Origin: Firmicutes bacterium HGW-Firmicutes-2
GTDB lineage: Bacteria; Bacillota; Clostridia; Lachnospirales; Vallitaleaceae
Direction: 5' to 3'
DNA length: 64,000 nucleotides
Assembly (NCBI GenBank): GCA_002841495.1
Contig: PGZV01000003.1
Coordinates: 62,001 to 126,000 of the forward strand
Shown: piece by piece, positions 24,728 to 33,364 of the stretch
Position numbering within the stretch: position 1 is the stretch's first letter
Layout of the letters: the number at the start of each line of letters is the position of its first letter
Program-made: the position numbers and the translations under genes
The notes under the pieces: model-generated
Databases searched by the model: none
Told to the model about the DNA's origin: nothing
What the model saw: only the letters and a program-made list of their open reading frames with translations

Positions 24728-26380
24728 TTATTCTACTAAAGTAGCGCCACTGAAATCAACTGTACCAAGTACAGAACGATCCCATCCTTGTAATTTTTCT
24801 GACACTAACATAACATCTGTGTAGTGATAGATAGGAATTACAGGCATATCTGCAACAAACATTTCTTGTGCTTCATAAAGTACATCAAAATGCTCTTTAC
24901 CTCTTGTTACCGCAGCTTTAGAAAGTAATGCATCATATTCGGCGTTGCTGTACTTAGGATCGTTATAAGCGTTTCCGGTTGTGAAAATACTTAAAAGTCC
25001 CATAGGATCCATAAAGTCTGTTAACCAACCACCACGTGCGAGTTCAAAGTCGCCCACTTTACGTGTGTCTTGGAATACAGCCCACTCTTGGTTTTCAAGC
25101 TTAGTATTAACACCAAGATTGGTTTTGAACATCTCTTGTATCAACTCAGCAACGGTTTGATGACCTTCTGAAGTGTTGTATAAAATAGTGAATTCCGGGA
25201 AACCTTCTCCATTTGGATAGCCAGCTTCAGCAAGTAACGCTTGTGCTTCAGCTACTTTACTACCATCTGTTGGAACACCGTAAGAACCGGCAGTCTCAAA
25301 GAAGTCATTTCCATCTGCATCCAAGAACCCTGGTGGTACAAAACCAGCCGCCGGAACTTGACCTGCTGCTAATGTTTCAACAATCATTTCTCTATCAATG
25401 GCTAAAGCAAATGCTTTTCTAACACGAACGTCTTGCCACATATCTAGGTTCAGGTTGAAGTTGTAATAATATGTTCCAAGTAATGGGAACACATAGAAGT
25501 TTGGATCTTCAGCTATTAGACGTGGTGTCTCTGCTGTTGGTACTGTAGGAATAAAGTGTAATTCACCATTTTGATACGCTTGGTAAGATGTTGCTTCTTC
25601 ATCAATGAATACACCTTTAATACCGTCAAGCATGACACTTTCAGCATTCCAATATTCCGGGTTTTTAACTAAAGTTAAACCTTCACCAATTTTGTATGAT
25701 GTTAAAACAAACGGTCCGTTTGATACTGCAAGTGCAGGATCTTTTGCCCATGCACCGTCAGCTGCCGCTTCAACAGATGATTGTTTAACAGGCATAAAGT
25801 GGTAGAAAGATAATAAACTTACGATATAATCAGTAGGGTTATTAAGCTTTACTTCTAATGTATAGTCGTCTGTTGCTGTAACACCTACGTCATCAAGTGA
25901 GCCTTCGCCGTTAACGACGTCCATTGCACCTACAACATTGGTATACTCCCAAATCCATGAGTACTCAGATGCTGTTGCCGGGTCCATACCACGTTTCCAT
26001 GAGTAAACAAAATCATGGGCAGTAAGTGGTGATCCGTCTGACCAGTTAGATTCTCTTAAATTGAAAGTCACCGTTAAACCATCTTCTGAAACATCCCATG
26101 ATTCTGCAATACCTGGGTATATTTCACCGCTTTTTTCTCTAACTAAAGCTTCAAAAGTTTGGTTGATAACGTCTCCACCATCACTCGCTCCGTTTAAAGT
26201 TGGGTCGATGGTTTTTGGATCTGCACCAACGTTCCAATTAAGGATCTTTTCAGCGCCTGTTTCTGTAACTTCCGGTGTTTCAGTTGTACCTGGTGTACTT
26301 GGTGTTTCTTTCTTGCCACATGCTGCTAGCAATGAAACCGATAACGCAAGTACTAGTAGTAATGATAATAATTTTTTCAT
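24728..26380 (-). CDS. oppA: Oligopeptide ABC transporter substrate-binding lipoprotein
   Basis: 550 residues. Lipoprotein signal with lipobox LLAAC. The SBP_bac_5 domain is clear: NWNVGADPKTIDPTLN, IYPGIAESWDVSEDGLTVTFNLRE, WSDGSPLTAHDFVYSWKR, VRKAFALAIDREMIVETL and a final FMDPMGLLSIFTT. OppA captures oligopeptides outside the cell. AAGGAGG precedes the ATG. Unusually for the family it is the last gene, after oppB-C-D-F, separated from oppF by 253 bases that contain a MITE-like repeat, so it may also have its own promoter. Confidence 0.93.
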   Translation of the reverse strand: MKKLLSLLLVLALSVSLLAACGKKETPSTPGTTETPEVTETGAEKILNWNVGADPKTIDPTLNGASDGGDVINQTFEALVREKSGEIYPGIAESWDVSEDGLTVTFNLRESNWSDGSPLTAHDFVYSWKRGMDPATASEYSWIWEYTNVVGAMDVVNGEGSLDDVGVTATDDYTLEVKLNNPTDYIVSLLSFYHFMPVKQSSVEAAADGAWAKDPALAVSNGPFVLTSYKIGEGLTLVKNPEYWNAESVMLDGIKGVFIDEEATSYQAYQNGELHFIPTVPTAETPRLIAEDPNFYVFPLLGTYYYNFNLNLDMWQDVRVRKAFALAIDREMIVETLAAGQVPAAGFVPPGFLDADGNDFFETAGSYGVPTDGSKVAEAQALLAEAGYPNGEGFPEFTILYNTSEGHQTVAELIQEMFKTNLGVNTKLENQEWAVFQDTRKVGDFELARGGWLTDFMDPMGLLSIFTTGNAYNDPKYSNAEYDALLSKAAVTRGKEHFDVLYEAQEMFVADMPVIPIYHYTDVMLVSEKLQGWDRSVLGTVDFSGATLVE

Positions 26381-26412
26381 GTTCTTCCTCCTTTTATTGT
26401 TTTCTATATTTG

Positions 26413-26440
26413 ATTAAAGTGTCAGTTTGACATTTTAACC
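26413..26440. repeat. Abutted inverted ends of the MITE-like repeat (possible excision footprint)
   Basis: ATTAAAGTGTCA (26413-26424) is followed after one to two bases by TTTGACATTTTAACC, a near-palindrome made only of the two terminal repeats of the element at 26443-26557, without its interior. It may be a remnant of a second, mostly deleted element. Confidence 0.55.
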
Positions 26441-26442
26441 TT

Positions 26443-26557
26443 GGTGAAAGTGTCAAGCTTAAGTTTCTCTAATACATAAAATATATAGATTACGTTGATA
26501 CATTCATAACTATATATTCTATGTAAAGTTCAACTATATAAGTTTGACATTTTAACC
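26443..26557. repeat. MITE-like element, copy 1 (115 bp)
   Basis: Ends GGTGAAAGTGTCAA and TTGACATTTTAACC form a 12/14 terminal inverted repeat. An inner pair, TATATAGATTACG and CATAACTATATA, forms a second hairpin. It is homologous along its length to 31036-31152. TATATT occurs at 26405-26410 and 26558-26563, flanking this copy plus the adjoining end-to-end remnant. No coding capacity. Confidence 0.75.
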
Positions 26558-26633
26558 TATATTAATTGTTATGCACTTCATAACAAACAATATCAGTAAA
26601 ATTTTTTTCACACTTCTACATTATACCACATCT

Positions 26634-27626
26634 TTAGAGATTGTTAATCTTTTTTACCAAATGACAGGCAACAAAGTGGTCCGGTAAGACTTCCACAAGC
26701 TCAGGTGTCACTTCATCACAGATTTCCTCACAATAACGGCATCTGGAACTAAAGCGGCAACCTACTTTGGGATCAATCGGACTTCTAACATCCCCTTCTA
26801 ACACAATTCGGCCCTCTTTTTTAGCACGTGGATCCGGAATCGGTATGGAGGACAACAACGCTTTGGTATAAGGATGTAATGGCTTTTCATACAACTCATT
26901 GCTTTCGGCAATTTCCATCATATGACCTAAATACATTACGCCTATACGATCTGAAATATGCTTAACCATAGACAAATCATGTGCAATAAACAAATAGGTT
27001 AAACCTAGCTCTTTTTGTAGATCCTCGAGCATATTTACCACTTGCGCCTGTATGGAAACATCTAGGGCAGAAATCGGTTCATCACAAATAATCAAATCCG
27101 GTTCAATGGCTATGGCTCTTGCGATACCGATTCTTTGTCGTTGCCCACCTGAGAACTCATGAGGATAACGACTGGCATGTTCTTTTTTAAGTCCAACGCG
27201 TGTCAGCAAGTCATGAATACGTTCCAGTCTTGCCTCACCCTTAATATTTGTATGTATGTCAAGGCCTTCTCCAATAATATCGGCAATGGTCATACGTGTG
27301 TTCAAGGATGCATAAGGGTCTTGGAAAATCATTTGAATGCGTTTTCGATATTTAAGCATCTCTTTTGGTGAGATATTGGTAATATCTTCACCATCATAGA
27401 TAATCTTTCCACCCGTTGGCTCATACAATCTTACAATAGCTCTGCCTGTTGTGGATTTACCGCAACCGGATTCTCCTACCAATCCAAATGTCTCACCTTT
27501 ATGTATCACAAAAGAAATACCATCCACTGCTTTTAAATATTTACGTTTACTTTCAATCATACTGTGTTTGACGGTGAAATATTTCTTAAGTCCTTTTATC
27601 TCTAATAATACTTTCCTATCCGGCAT
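26634..27626 (-). CDS. oppF: Oligopeptide ABC transporter ATP-binding protein OppF
   Basis: 330 residues. Walker [18 protein letters not shown] (about 46), Q-loop [11 protein letters not shown], signature [16 protein letters not shown], Walker [15 protein letters not shown], switch His in [10 protein letters not shown]. The C-terminal oligo_HPY region ends with a cysteine group [14 protein letters not shown] that in this family can hold a 4Fe-4S cluster. Its start overlaps the end of oppD by 11 bases. OppF normally works as a heterodimer with OppD; here OppD is broken, so the state of the transporter is uncertain. Confidence 0.93.
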   Translation of the reverse strand: MPDRKVLLEIKGLKKYFTVKHSMIESKRKYLKAVDGISFVIHKGETFGLVGESGCGKSTTGRAIVRLYEPTGGKIIYDGEDITNISPKEMLKYRKRIQMIFQDPYASLNTRMTIADIIGEGLDIHTNIKGEARLERIHDLLTRVGLKKEHASRYPHEFSGGQRQRIGIARAIAIEPDLIICDEPISALDVSIQAQVVNMLEDLQKELGLTYLFIAHDLSMVKHISDRIGVMYLGHMMEIAESNELYEKPLHPYTKALLSSIPIPDPRAKKEGRIVLEGDVRSPIDPKVGCRFSSRCRYCEEICDEVTPELVEVLPDHFVACHLVKKINNL

Positions 27627-28580
27627 CTATATCACATCCTTTTATATAACCTTCAACTTCCGGTGCATCTACATGAATTAACCAACATGCTGATGTGTGT
27701 CCATCACTGATTTTATACGTCGGTGCCATTTCTTCTTTACATATTTCCATCGCATGTGGGCATCTGTATGAGAAAGGACAGCCTTTAGGTGGATTCAGTA
27801 GATCCGGTGGTGAACCCGGTATCGGAACCAGTCTCTCTTTTGCAGCTGCATCCATACGGGGTACCGAGTTCATTAAGCCTCTTGTATAAGGATGTTGAGG
27901 ACTATGAAAAATCTCATCTACAGTGCCTTTTTCCATAATCATACCACCATACATAACAATCATATGCTTACAGGTTTGGCTAATTTTTTCATAATCTCCA
28001 GTATTTGCGCTTGAATCGTTACATCTAGTGCTGTTGTAGGTTCATCTGCTATTAAAAGTTTTGGATTACATGATAATGCCGTTGCAATCATGGCTCTTTG
28101 ACGCATACCACCTGAAAACTCATGAGGATAAGCGTTGATTCTTTTCTCAGGTTCAGGAATACCAACCATACGTAGTTTATCTATTGCAATCTCAAGTGCC
28201 TTTTTCTTAGATACTTTTTGATGCCTTCTTATGACTTCAACCATCAGATTTCTAATTGTAAATACCGGATTTAGAGAGGTCATCGGATCTTGGAAGATCA
28301 TAGAAATCTCTTTACCACGAATTTTACACATTTCTTCATTGCTTTTAGTGGAAATAACTTCGCCATTAAAGATGATTTCTCCACCCTTAATCTTTCCCGG
28401 ATGGTCGATGAGTCCCATTATGGATAGCGCTGTTACACTCTTTCCACTACCGGATTCACCAACGATACCAAGAATATCCCCTTTTTCCATAGTAAAACTA
28501 TTCCCACGTACAGCTTGCACTTCACCCATATGGGTGTAAAAGGATGTACTTAGATTTTTAACTTCTAGAATTTTACTCAT
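27616..28580 (-). pseudogene. oppD: oppD, disrupted by a small deletion and frameshift
   Basis: Two reading frames together encode an OppD-type ATPase. 27960-28580 gives the first 206 residues with Walker [21 protein letters not shown], signature [15 protein letters not shown] and Walker [14 protein letters not shown], then [11 protein letters not shown] followed by six off-frame residues and a TGA. 27616-27963 gives the rest, from IVMYGGMIMEKGTVDEIF to the C-terminal oligo_HPY region with CPFSYRCP. The approximately 19 residues that normally join them, including the switch-loop Thr-His-Asp, are missing, and the deletion length is not a multiple of three. The remaining link in the second frame reads [13 protein letters not shown]. 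Either a real inactivating mutation or an assembly error. The ATGA overlap could allow separate translation of the second piece, but ATP hydrolysis would be impaired. Confidence 0.85.
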
Positions 28581-28589
28581 TTTATTAAC

Positions 28590-29795
28590 CTATCCTTTCC
28601 TTAGTCGTGGATCAAGTGCATCTCGTAATCCATCCCCTAAGAAATTAAATGCAAGAATGATAATTGCAATCGTAAGAGCAGGGAAGAACAATTGATAAGG
28701 GTATGTCAAAAGCCCTGTAAGGGAATTGTTAGCTAGTGTTCCAAGAGACGCTTGAGGTGCCGATACACCAAGACCAATGAAACTTAAAAATGCCTCTGTA
28801 AATACTGCACTTGGAATCATCATGGTCATAGAAACGATAATAGGACCCATGGCATTTGGAATCAAGTGTCTAAATATAATTTTGTACCTAGGCACACCTA
28901 TGACACTGGCTGCCAATACAAATTCCTGTTCCTTTAGTGCCAACATCTGACCACGTACCAACCTAGCCATAGACACCCAGTAAACCGTACTCAGTGCAAT
29001 AACAATATTGGTCAGACCGTCATTGTCTTTGAAGGTAACCATCAAGAGAATAACATATAAAATCAAAGGCACTGAATTAATGATATCCACAATACGCATC
29101 ATAAACTCATCCACCTTACCACCTTCAAAACCGGAAATACTACCATATACCACGCCAATCAGAAGGTTTACGAGGGTTGCAATGAATGCAATCATGAGTG
29201 ATATTCGCGTACCATACATAACGCGGGTTAAAATATCACGGCCTAAGTCATCTGTTCCAAAAGGAAAAGTTCGGTTGAAGACTTTATCATTTGGCTGAGT
29301 ATACACAACGCCGTCATACTCAATCGTAAAATTATAATCATATCCTTGCTTGGAAGGCAGCAAATTATAGGAAAAATCAAGAATAACTTCTTCATAATTA
29401 TCTTCTGTACCATACTTATAAATATAAATCTTGTTAATCATATCTCTTTGATTTTTGTCCGGTTCAAGTCGGTCATAGACTTCACCGTTATCCGTTACCA
29501 AGAATATATTATAGTCATTGGATAAATGAAAGTTTAGATTCTCATCCACATTAAAAATCTCTAGCCTCGGTGGTAAATTCTTAAACTTGTTCAATTGATC
29601 TGAATAAGAATATTTTGTCAAACTTGGTCCAAATAGACCAAATAGTAGGACAAAAATAATTGTAAAAGCGCCGATCATCGCAAGTTTGTTTTTTTTCAGC
29701 CTACGCCAAGCATCTTGCCAGTATGTTAAACTTGGGCGTGCTGTTTCCATGTCTTCTGTATTGTCTTTGATAAATACAAATCTTTCGTCTGCCAT
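28590..29795 (-). CDS. oppC: Oligopeptide ABC transporter permease OppC
   Basis: 401 residues, longer than the usual 300 because of an extracellular insert (about 75-185) between the first helix and the core, seen in some Firmicutes OppC proteins. The N-terminal OppC_N segment has WQDAWRRLKKNKLAMIGA. The core contains TFPFGTDDLGRDILTRVMYGTRISL and the EAA loop VLAASVIGVPRYKIIFRHLIPNAMGP. It pairs with OppB. Start follows the oppB stop by two bases with GGAAGG inside the oppB end, consistent with coupled translation. Confidence 0.92.
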   Translation of the reverse strand: MADERFVFIKDNTEDMETARPSLTYWQDAWRRLKKNKLAMIGAFTIIFVLLFGLFGPSLTKYSYSDQLNKFKNLPPRLEIFNVDENLNFHLSNDYNIFLVTDNGEVYDRLEPDKNQRDMINKIYIYKYGTEDNYEEVILDFSYNLLPSKQGYDYNFTIEYDGVVYTQPNDKVFNRTFPFGTDDLGRDILTRVMYGTRISLMIAFIATLVNLLIGVVYGSISGFEGGKVDEFMMRIVDIINSVPLILYVILLMVTFKDNDGLTNIVIALSTVYWVSMARLVRGQMLALKEQEFVLAASVIGVPRYKIIFRHLIPNAMGPIIVSMTMMIPSAVFTEAFLSFIGLGVSAPQASLGTLANNSLTGLLTYPYQLFFPALTIAIIILAFNFLGDGLRDALDPRLRKG

Positions 29796-29797
29796 GA

Positions 29798-30724
29798 TTA
29801 TTTTTCCTTCCCAAGTTTTATTCTAGGGTCAATAAACCCATATGCAATGTCGACAAATAATACCATGATGATATAAAAGGCTGCATAAAAAACGGTAATT
29901 CCGGTAATTGTCGTATAGTCTCGATTACCAACACTTTCCACAAAATATCGACCCATGCCCGGAACTGCAAATATTTTTTCAATAACGAAGGAACCGGTTA
30001 AAATAGTCGCGACCATCGGGCCAATATAGGTTACAACCGGAATCAATGCATTTTTGATTGCATGTTTATAGATAACTTTGAACTCGCTCAGTCCGTTGGC
30101 TCTGGCTGTACGAATATAGTCTTGTCTTAAAACTTCAAGCATACTGGATCTTGTAAGTCTTGCAACAAAAGATAATGAATAACCGGATAATGCCAGTACC
30201 GGTCCGATATAACCAAGGGGTGACGTAATACCGAAACTAGGTAAAATGCCTAATTTGCCTGCAAAAAAATAGATAATCAAGGTCGCCATAACAAAACTGG
30301 GAACGGTAACGCCTAGTGTTGCCATAAACATAACCAGATAGTCAATAGGTTTATTTTGTTTTAGGGCAGAAACAATGCCAAGTGGAATGCCAAAAAGTAC
30401 TATGAGTATCGTCGCATACAACCCGATTTTGGCCGATGCGGGAAAACCGGAAATAATCAAATCATTAACGGTGGTTCCTATCTTTGAATAAGATGGCCCA
30501 AGATCAAAAGTGACCAAACCTTTTAAATAATCAAAATACTGTTCATAAATTGGAGCGTCCAAATTATACTTTTCGTTAAGTGTTCTTAATATTTCAGCCG
30601 GTACAGGTCGTTCCCTAGTAAAAGGACCTCCTGGTATAGAATGCATCATCACAAATGTTAGTGTCGTGATAATCAAGAGGGTAATCAACGCTGAGAAAAT
30701 TCGTTTTGCGTAATAACCTTTCAT
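29798..30724 (-). CDS. oppB: Oligopeptide ABC transporter permease OppB
   Basis: 308 residues, six helices. N-terminal YYAKRIFSALITLLIITTLTFVMMH is typical, followed by SIPGGPF and the EAA loop YIRTARANGLSEFKVIYKHAIKNALIP. First gene of the opp operon. The start was moved to the ATG ending at 30724, which has AAAGGAG seven bases upstream; the longer frame adds a non-homologous 26-residue lead. Promoter elements upstream were not clear. Confidence 0.93.
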   Translation of the reverse strand: MKGYYAKRIFSALITLLIITTLTFVMMHSIPGGPFTRERPVPAEILRTLNEKYNLDAPIYEQYFDYLKGLVTFDLGPSYSKIGTTVNDLIISGFPASAKIGLYATILIVLFGIPLGIVSALKQNKPIDYLVMFMATLGVTVPSFVMATLIIYFFAGKLGILPSFGITSPLGYIGPVLALSGYSLSFVARLTRSSMLEVLRQDYIRTARANGLSEFKVIYKHAIKNALIPVVTYIGPMVATILTGSFVIEKIFAVPGMGRYFVESVGNRDYTTITGITVFYAAFYIIMVLFVDIAYGFIDPRIKLGKEK

Positions 30725-31035
30725 TTTAAAGCTCCTTTCGACATTTATGATTCTTATACGAACCGACACATTCATGCGGTTGATAACTATAATCTTCTCC
30801 AACTTAAAGGTTCATAAAATTAACCCTATTTCACCTTAATTCTAGTAGATTATAAAATAATTTTATTGTACAGAATCCTTGATTTACTAGGATAGTATAT
30901 AATAAATCAAAACCGATGTAAAGCGTTTTCCCTTAAAAGACATTTGTTTTTCCCTGACATTAAAAAATTTTTACTACCTTATAAATTATTCTTCGATTTT
31001 ATAGATTTACATGACCTTTCGTCGTTTTTATGGCT

Positions 31036-31152
31036 GGTTAAAGTGCCATAACTAAGTTTTTCAAAATTCCATAAAAATATAGGTTACGTTGACACACGCG
31101 TAACTATATAGTGTATGTAAAAGTTTAACTATATACTTTTGACATTTTAACC
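31036..31152. repeat. MITE-like element, copy 2 (117 bp) with 6-bp target duplication
   Basis: Ends GGTTAAAGTGCCA and TTGACATTTTAACC are inverted repeats. An inner hairpin pairs TATAGGTTACG with CGTAACTATA. The element is directly flanked by ATGGCT at 31030-31035 and ATGGCT at 31153-31158, as expected for target-site duplication. Homologous to 26443-26557. Confidence 0.8.
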
Positions 31153-31228
31153 ATGGCTGTATGGAAAAAGTATCATACTGTCTCATTGACAAATTTGCCA
31201 TCTATCTATAGAATCAAGGCAAAGAGAC

Positions 31229-31300
31229 AAGTAGACTTTCCTAGAGAAGAAGAAAGAGGCTCTGTCTCATTTTGCTTGGAAATTGTTCACTGTGGGAAAA
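31229..31300. repeat. Dispersed hairpin repeat, end-to-start junction copy
   Basis: AGACTTTCCTAGAGAA matches the end of the repeats at 13004-13253, and the directly following GAAGAAAGAGGC...AAATTGTTC matches the start of the copy at 22867-22966. This suggests a tandem array reduced to its junction. It lies immediately before the helicase ribosome binding site. Confidence 0.6.
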
Positions 31301-31314
31301 ATAGGAGAAAAATA

Positions 31315-32451
31315 ATGGCTACATTTAATGAATTGAATATAAGTGATACTTTTATATCAGGACTTAAACAAGAAAATATCGTGGAACCAACTGACATACA
31401 AAACAAAACCATAGGCATTATTTTGGAAAATAAGGATTTAATTGCAGAGGCCATCACCGGAAGCGGTAAAACTCTCGCCTACTTATTGCCCGCCTTCCAA
31501 CGTATTCATACAGATTCTAAAGACTTGCATACTTTAATATTAGCACCTACCCACGAACTGGTTATCCAAATTAATAACGTTATTAAGACGTTGGCTCAAA
31601 ATTCTAACCATCCCTTAAGGTCAACTTCCATCATGGGCGAGGTTAATATTAAGCGTCAAATAGATTACTTAAAAGAAAAACCCCATATTATTGTTGGAAC
31701 ACCCGGACGCGTTCTGGAGTTAATTCAGCTCAAAAAAATAAAAGCCCACCAAATCAAGACCTTAGTAATCGATGAAGCAGATAAATTGTTAAGTGACAGT
31801 AATATCCAAACAGTCAAAAGCATTATTAAAACCACATTACGAGATCGTCAATTACTAGCTTTTTCTGCTTCCATCAGTGAAAAAGCCTTAACATCTGCTG
31901 TGTCTTTAATGAAAAGTCCTGCCATCGTTGATATTGCGCCTGAGAAGGTTAATCCAGCTATTGAACATTGTTTCCTTATTGCCCCACAGCGAGAAAAAAT
32001 CGACATGCTAAGAAAACTCATACATGCGGTAAAACCATCAAAAGCTATTGTCTTCCTAAATAAAAATGAGGCAATTATTGATGTTATGGAAAAGCTTAAT
32101 TATCATAAAATAGATGCTGTTGGTATTTACGGAAATGCCACAAAACAAGAGCGCAAAAAAGCCATCGATCAATTTAAGAGCGGTCAATCCACAGTACTTG
32201 TGGCGTCAGATCTTGTCGCGCGCGGTCTTGACCTCCAAAATCTCTCCCATGTTATCAATATGGATATTCCTGTTGATCTAAATGAGTATATTCATCGTGT
32301 CGGTCGTACCGGACGTGCCGGAGAAAATGGTGTGGCGATTTCCATCATAACTCTTAGTCAGTTACAAGACATCAAAAAAATAGAAAAAATTAATCATATA
32401 GATATTCAATCCAAAGTGATTAAAAACGGGCAACTCATAGATTATAAGTAA
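31315..32451 (+). CDS. DEAD-box RNA helicase
   Basis: 378 residues, a compact helicase without a long C-terminal tail. Motifs in order: F/Q-motif region PTDIQNKTI, motif I AITGSGKT, Ia LILAPTHEL, TPGR, motif II VIDEADKLL, motif III SAS, then IVFLNKNEA, VASDLVARGLDLQNLSHVIN and HRVGRTGRAG. It unwinds short RNA duplexes with ATP; CshA/DeaD-like roles in ribosome assembly or RNA decay are usual. The start is at the ATG with AGGAG upstream; an upstream in-frame ATG lies in repeat sequence. Convergent with ftsX, 22 bases away. Confidence 0.93.
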   Translation: MATFNELNISDTFISGLKQENIVEPTDIQNKTIGIILENKDLIAEAITGSGKTLAYLLPAFQRIHTDSKDLHTLILAPTHELVIQINNVIKTLAQNSNHPLRSTSIMGEVNIKRQIDYLKEKPHIIVGTPGRVLELIQLKKIKAHQIKTLVIDEADKLLSDSNIQTVKSIIKTTLRDRQLLAFSASISEKALTSAVSLMKSPAIVDIAPEKVNPAIEHCFLIAPQREKIDMLRKLIHAVKPSKAIVFLNKNEAIIDVMEKLNYHKIDAVGIYGNATKQERKKAIDQFKSGQSTVLVASDLVARGLDLQNLSHVINMDIPVDLNEYIHRVGRTGRAGENGVAISIITLSQLQDIKKIEKINHIDIQSKVIKNGQLIDYK

Positions 32452-32473
32452 TCAGCTGATCCCATCTTCAAAT

Positions 32474-33364
32474 CTACTCTTTATACCTTGAAGAACTGAC
32501 ACCAAAAGCACTACCAAAGAAGCCTAAAACTAAACTTAAACCTAAGATTACAATAATCAGATTTTGCATCACTATCCCTTGATTCGGCATAGGAATAAAA
32601 GGCAGAGGGCCTGATACCTGTATATAAATCTCATTGATCACAAAATGGCTTAGAACGAGGGACAATAAACCACCAATAAGTGTCATGCTTATACCTTCTA
32701 TATAAAATGGAAGTGCTATGAAGTATTTGGGTGCACCCAACAGCTCAAGGGTATTGATTTGTTCTCTATGATGATAGATGCCTTGTCTGATAATATGAGA
32801 CATAATCACCAACGTTGTTATACCAACAGCTGTTAAAGCCAAATAACTGACCAAATTAAGAACATCTGACATATGGCTCAATCGATCCAACACCTCTTTA
32901 TTGTCCCTAACCAAATCAACATAGGCCATTTGACTGATTTGATCTACTATAGATTCGATTTCAGTGAGTTCTATACCCACTTCCAAAAAGGCGTCAAAGG
33001 GGTTGTCCTCAAAAAAGGAAAGTACTTGAGCATCATCACCTAATACTTTTTCCATACGCCCATAAGCCTCATCTTCATTGACAAGATTGACCGACTCCAC
33101 ACCGCGCACATTGGTGATTGAATTGGTCAAATCTATGATTTTTGATTCTGTTAAGCCTTCCTGAAAATAAACGCTGATTTCTGATTCACCTTTGATGGCT
33201 TCTGTTACTGAGCTACTGATGTTCCAGCCAGCAATAATCAAAGTCAATACAAAAAATATGAGACCTGTACTGAGTAATGAAAAAATATTGGATATTAAGT
33301 TCAAACGAAATATGTCTATAGATTCTTTAATAAAATAACGAAAGTTGTAAATAAAAGTTTTCAA
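32474..33364 (-). CDS. ftsX: Cell division ABC transporter-like permease FtsX
   Basis: 296 residues from a probable TTG start. Four membrane helices (about 20-43, 168-190, 215-240 and 265-288) with a large extracellular loop (about 50-160; EISVYFQEGL, VRGVESVNLV) as in all FtsX. FtsX does not transport; with FtsE it relays ATP hydrolysis to a peptidoglycan hydrolase or its activator outside the cell. The TTG overlaps the ftsE stop by four bases (no ATG occurs nearby), so translation is coupled. Confidence 0.92.
   Translation of the reverse strand: MKTFIYNFRYFIKESIDIFRLNLISNIFSLLSTGLIFFVLTLIIAGWNISSSVTEAIKGESEISVYFQEGLTESKIIDLTNSITNVRGVESVNLVNEDEAYGRMEKVLGDDAQVLSFFEDNPFDAFLEVGIELTEIESIVDQISQMAYVDLVRDNKEVLDRLSHMSDVLNLVSYLALTAVGITTLVIMSHIIRQGIYHHREQINTLELLGAPKYFIALPFYIEGISMTLIGGLLSLVLSHFVINEIYIQVSGPLPFIPMPNQGIVMQNLIIVILGLSLVLGFFGSAFGVSSSRYKE

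Larger units (their letters stand above)
30725..31314. other. Divergent intergenic region between oppB and the helicase gene
   Basis: 590 bases. It must hold two divergent promoters. It contains a complete MITE-like repeat (31036-31152) and part of a hairpin repeat (31229-31300). A perfect TATAAT on the minus strand occurs near 30855 without a good -35 partner. A frame open from 31153 into the helicase is explained by read-through of repeat sequence and is not a gene start. Confidence 0.6.

Noticed and set aside
31153-31314. Upstream extension of the helicase frame
   Set aside because: It is made of repeat sequence (MITE end and hairpin repeat) and the AGGAG lies before the later ATG at 31315.
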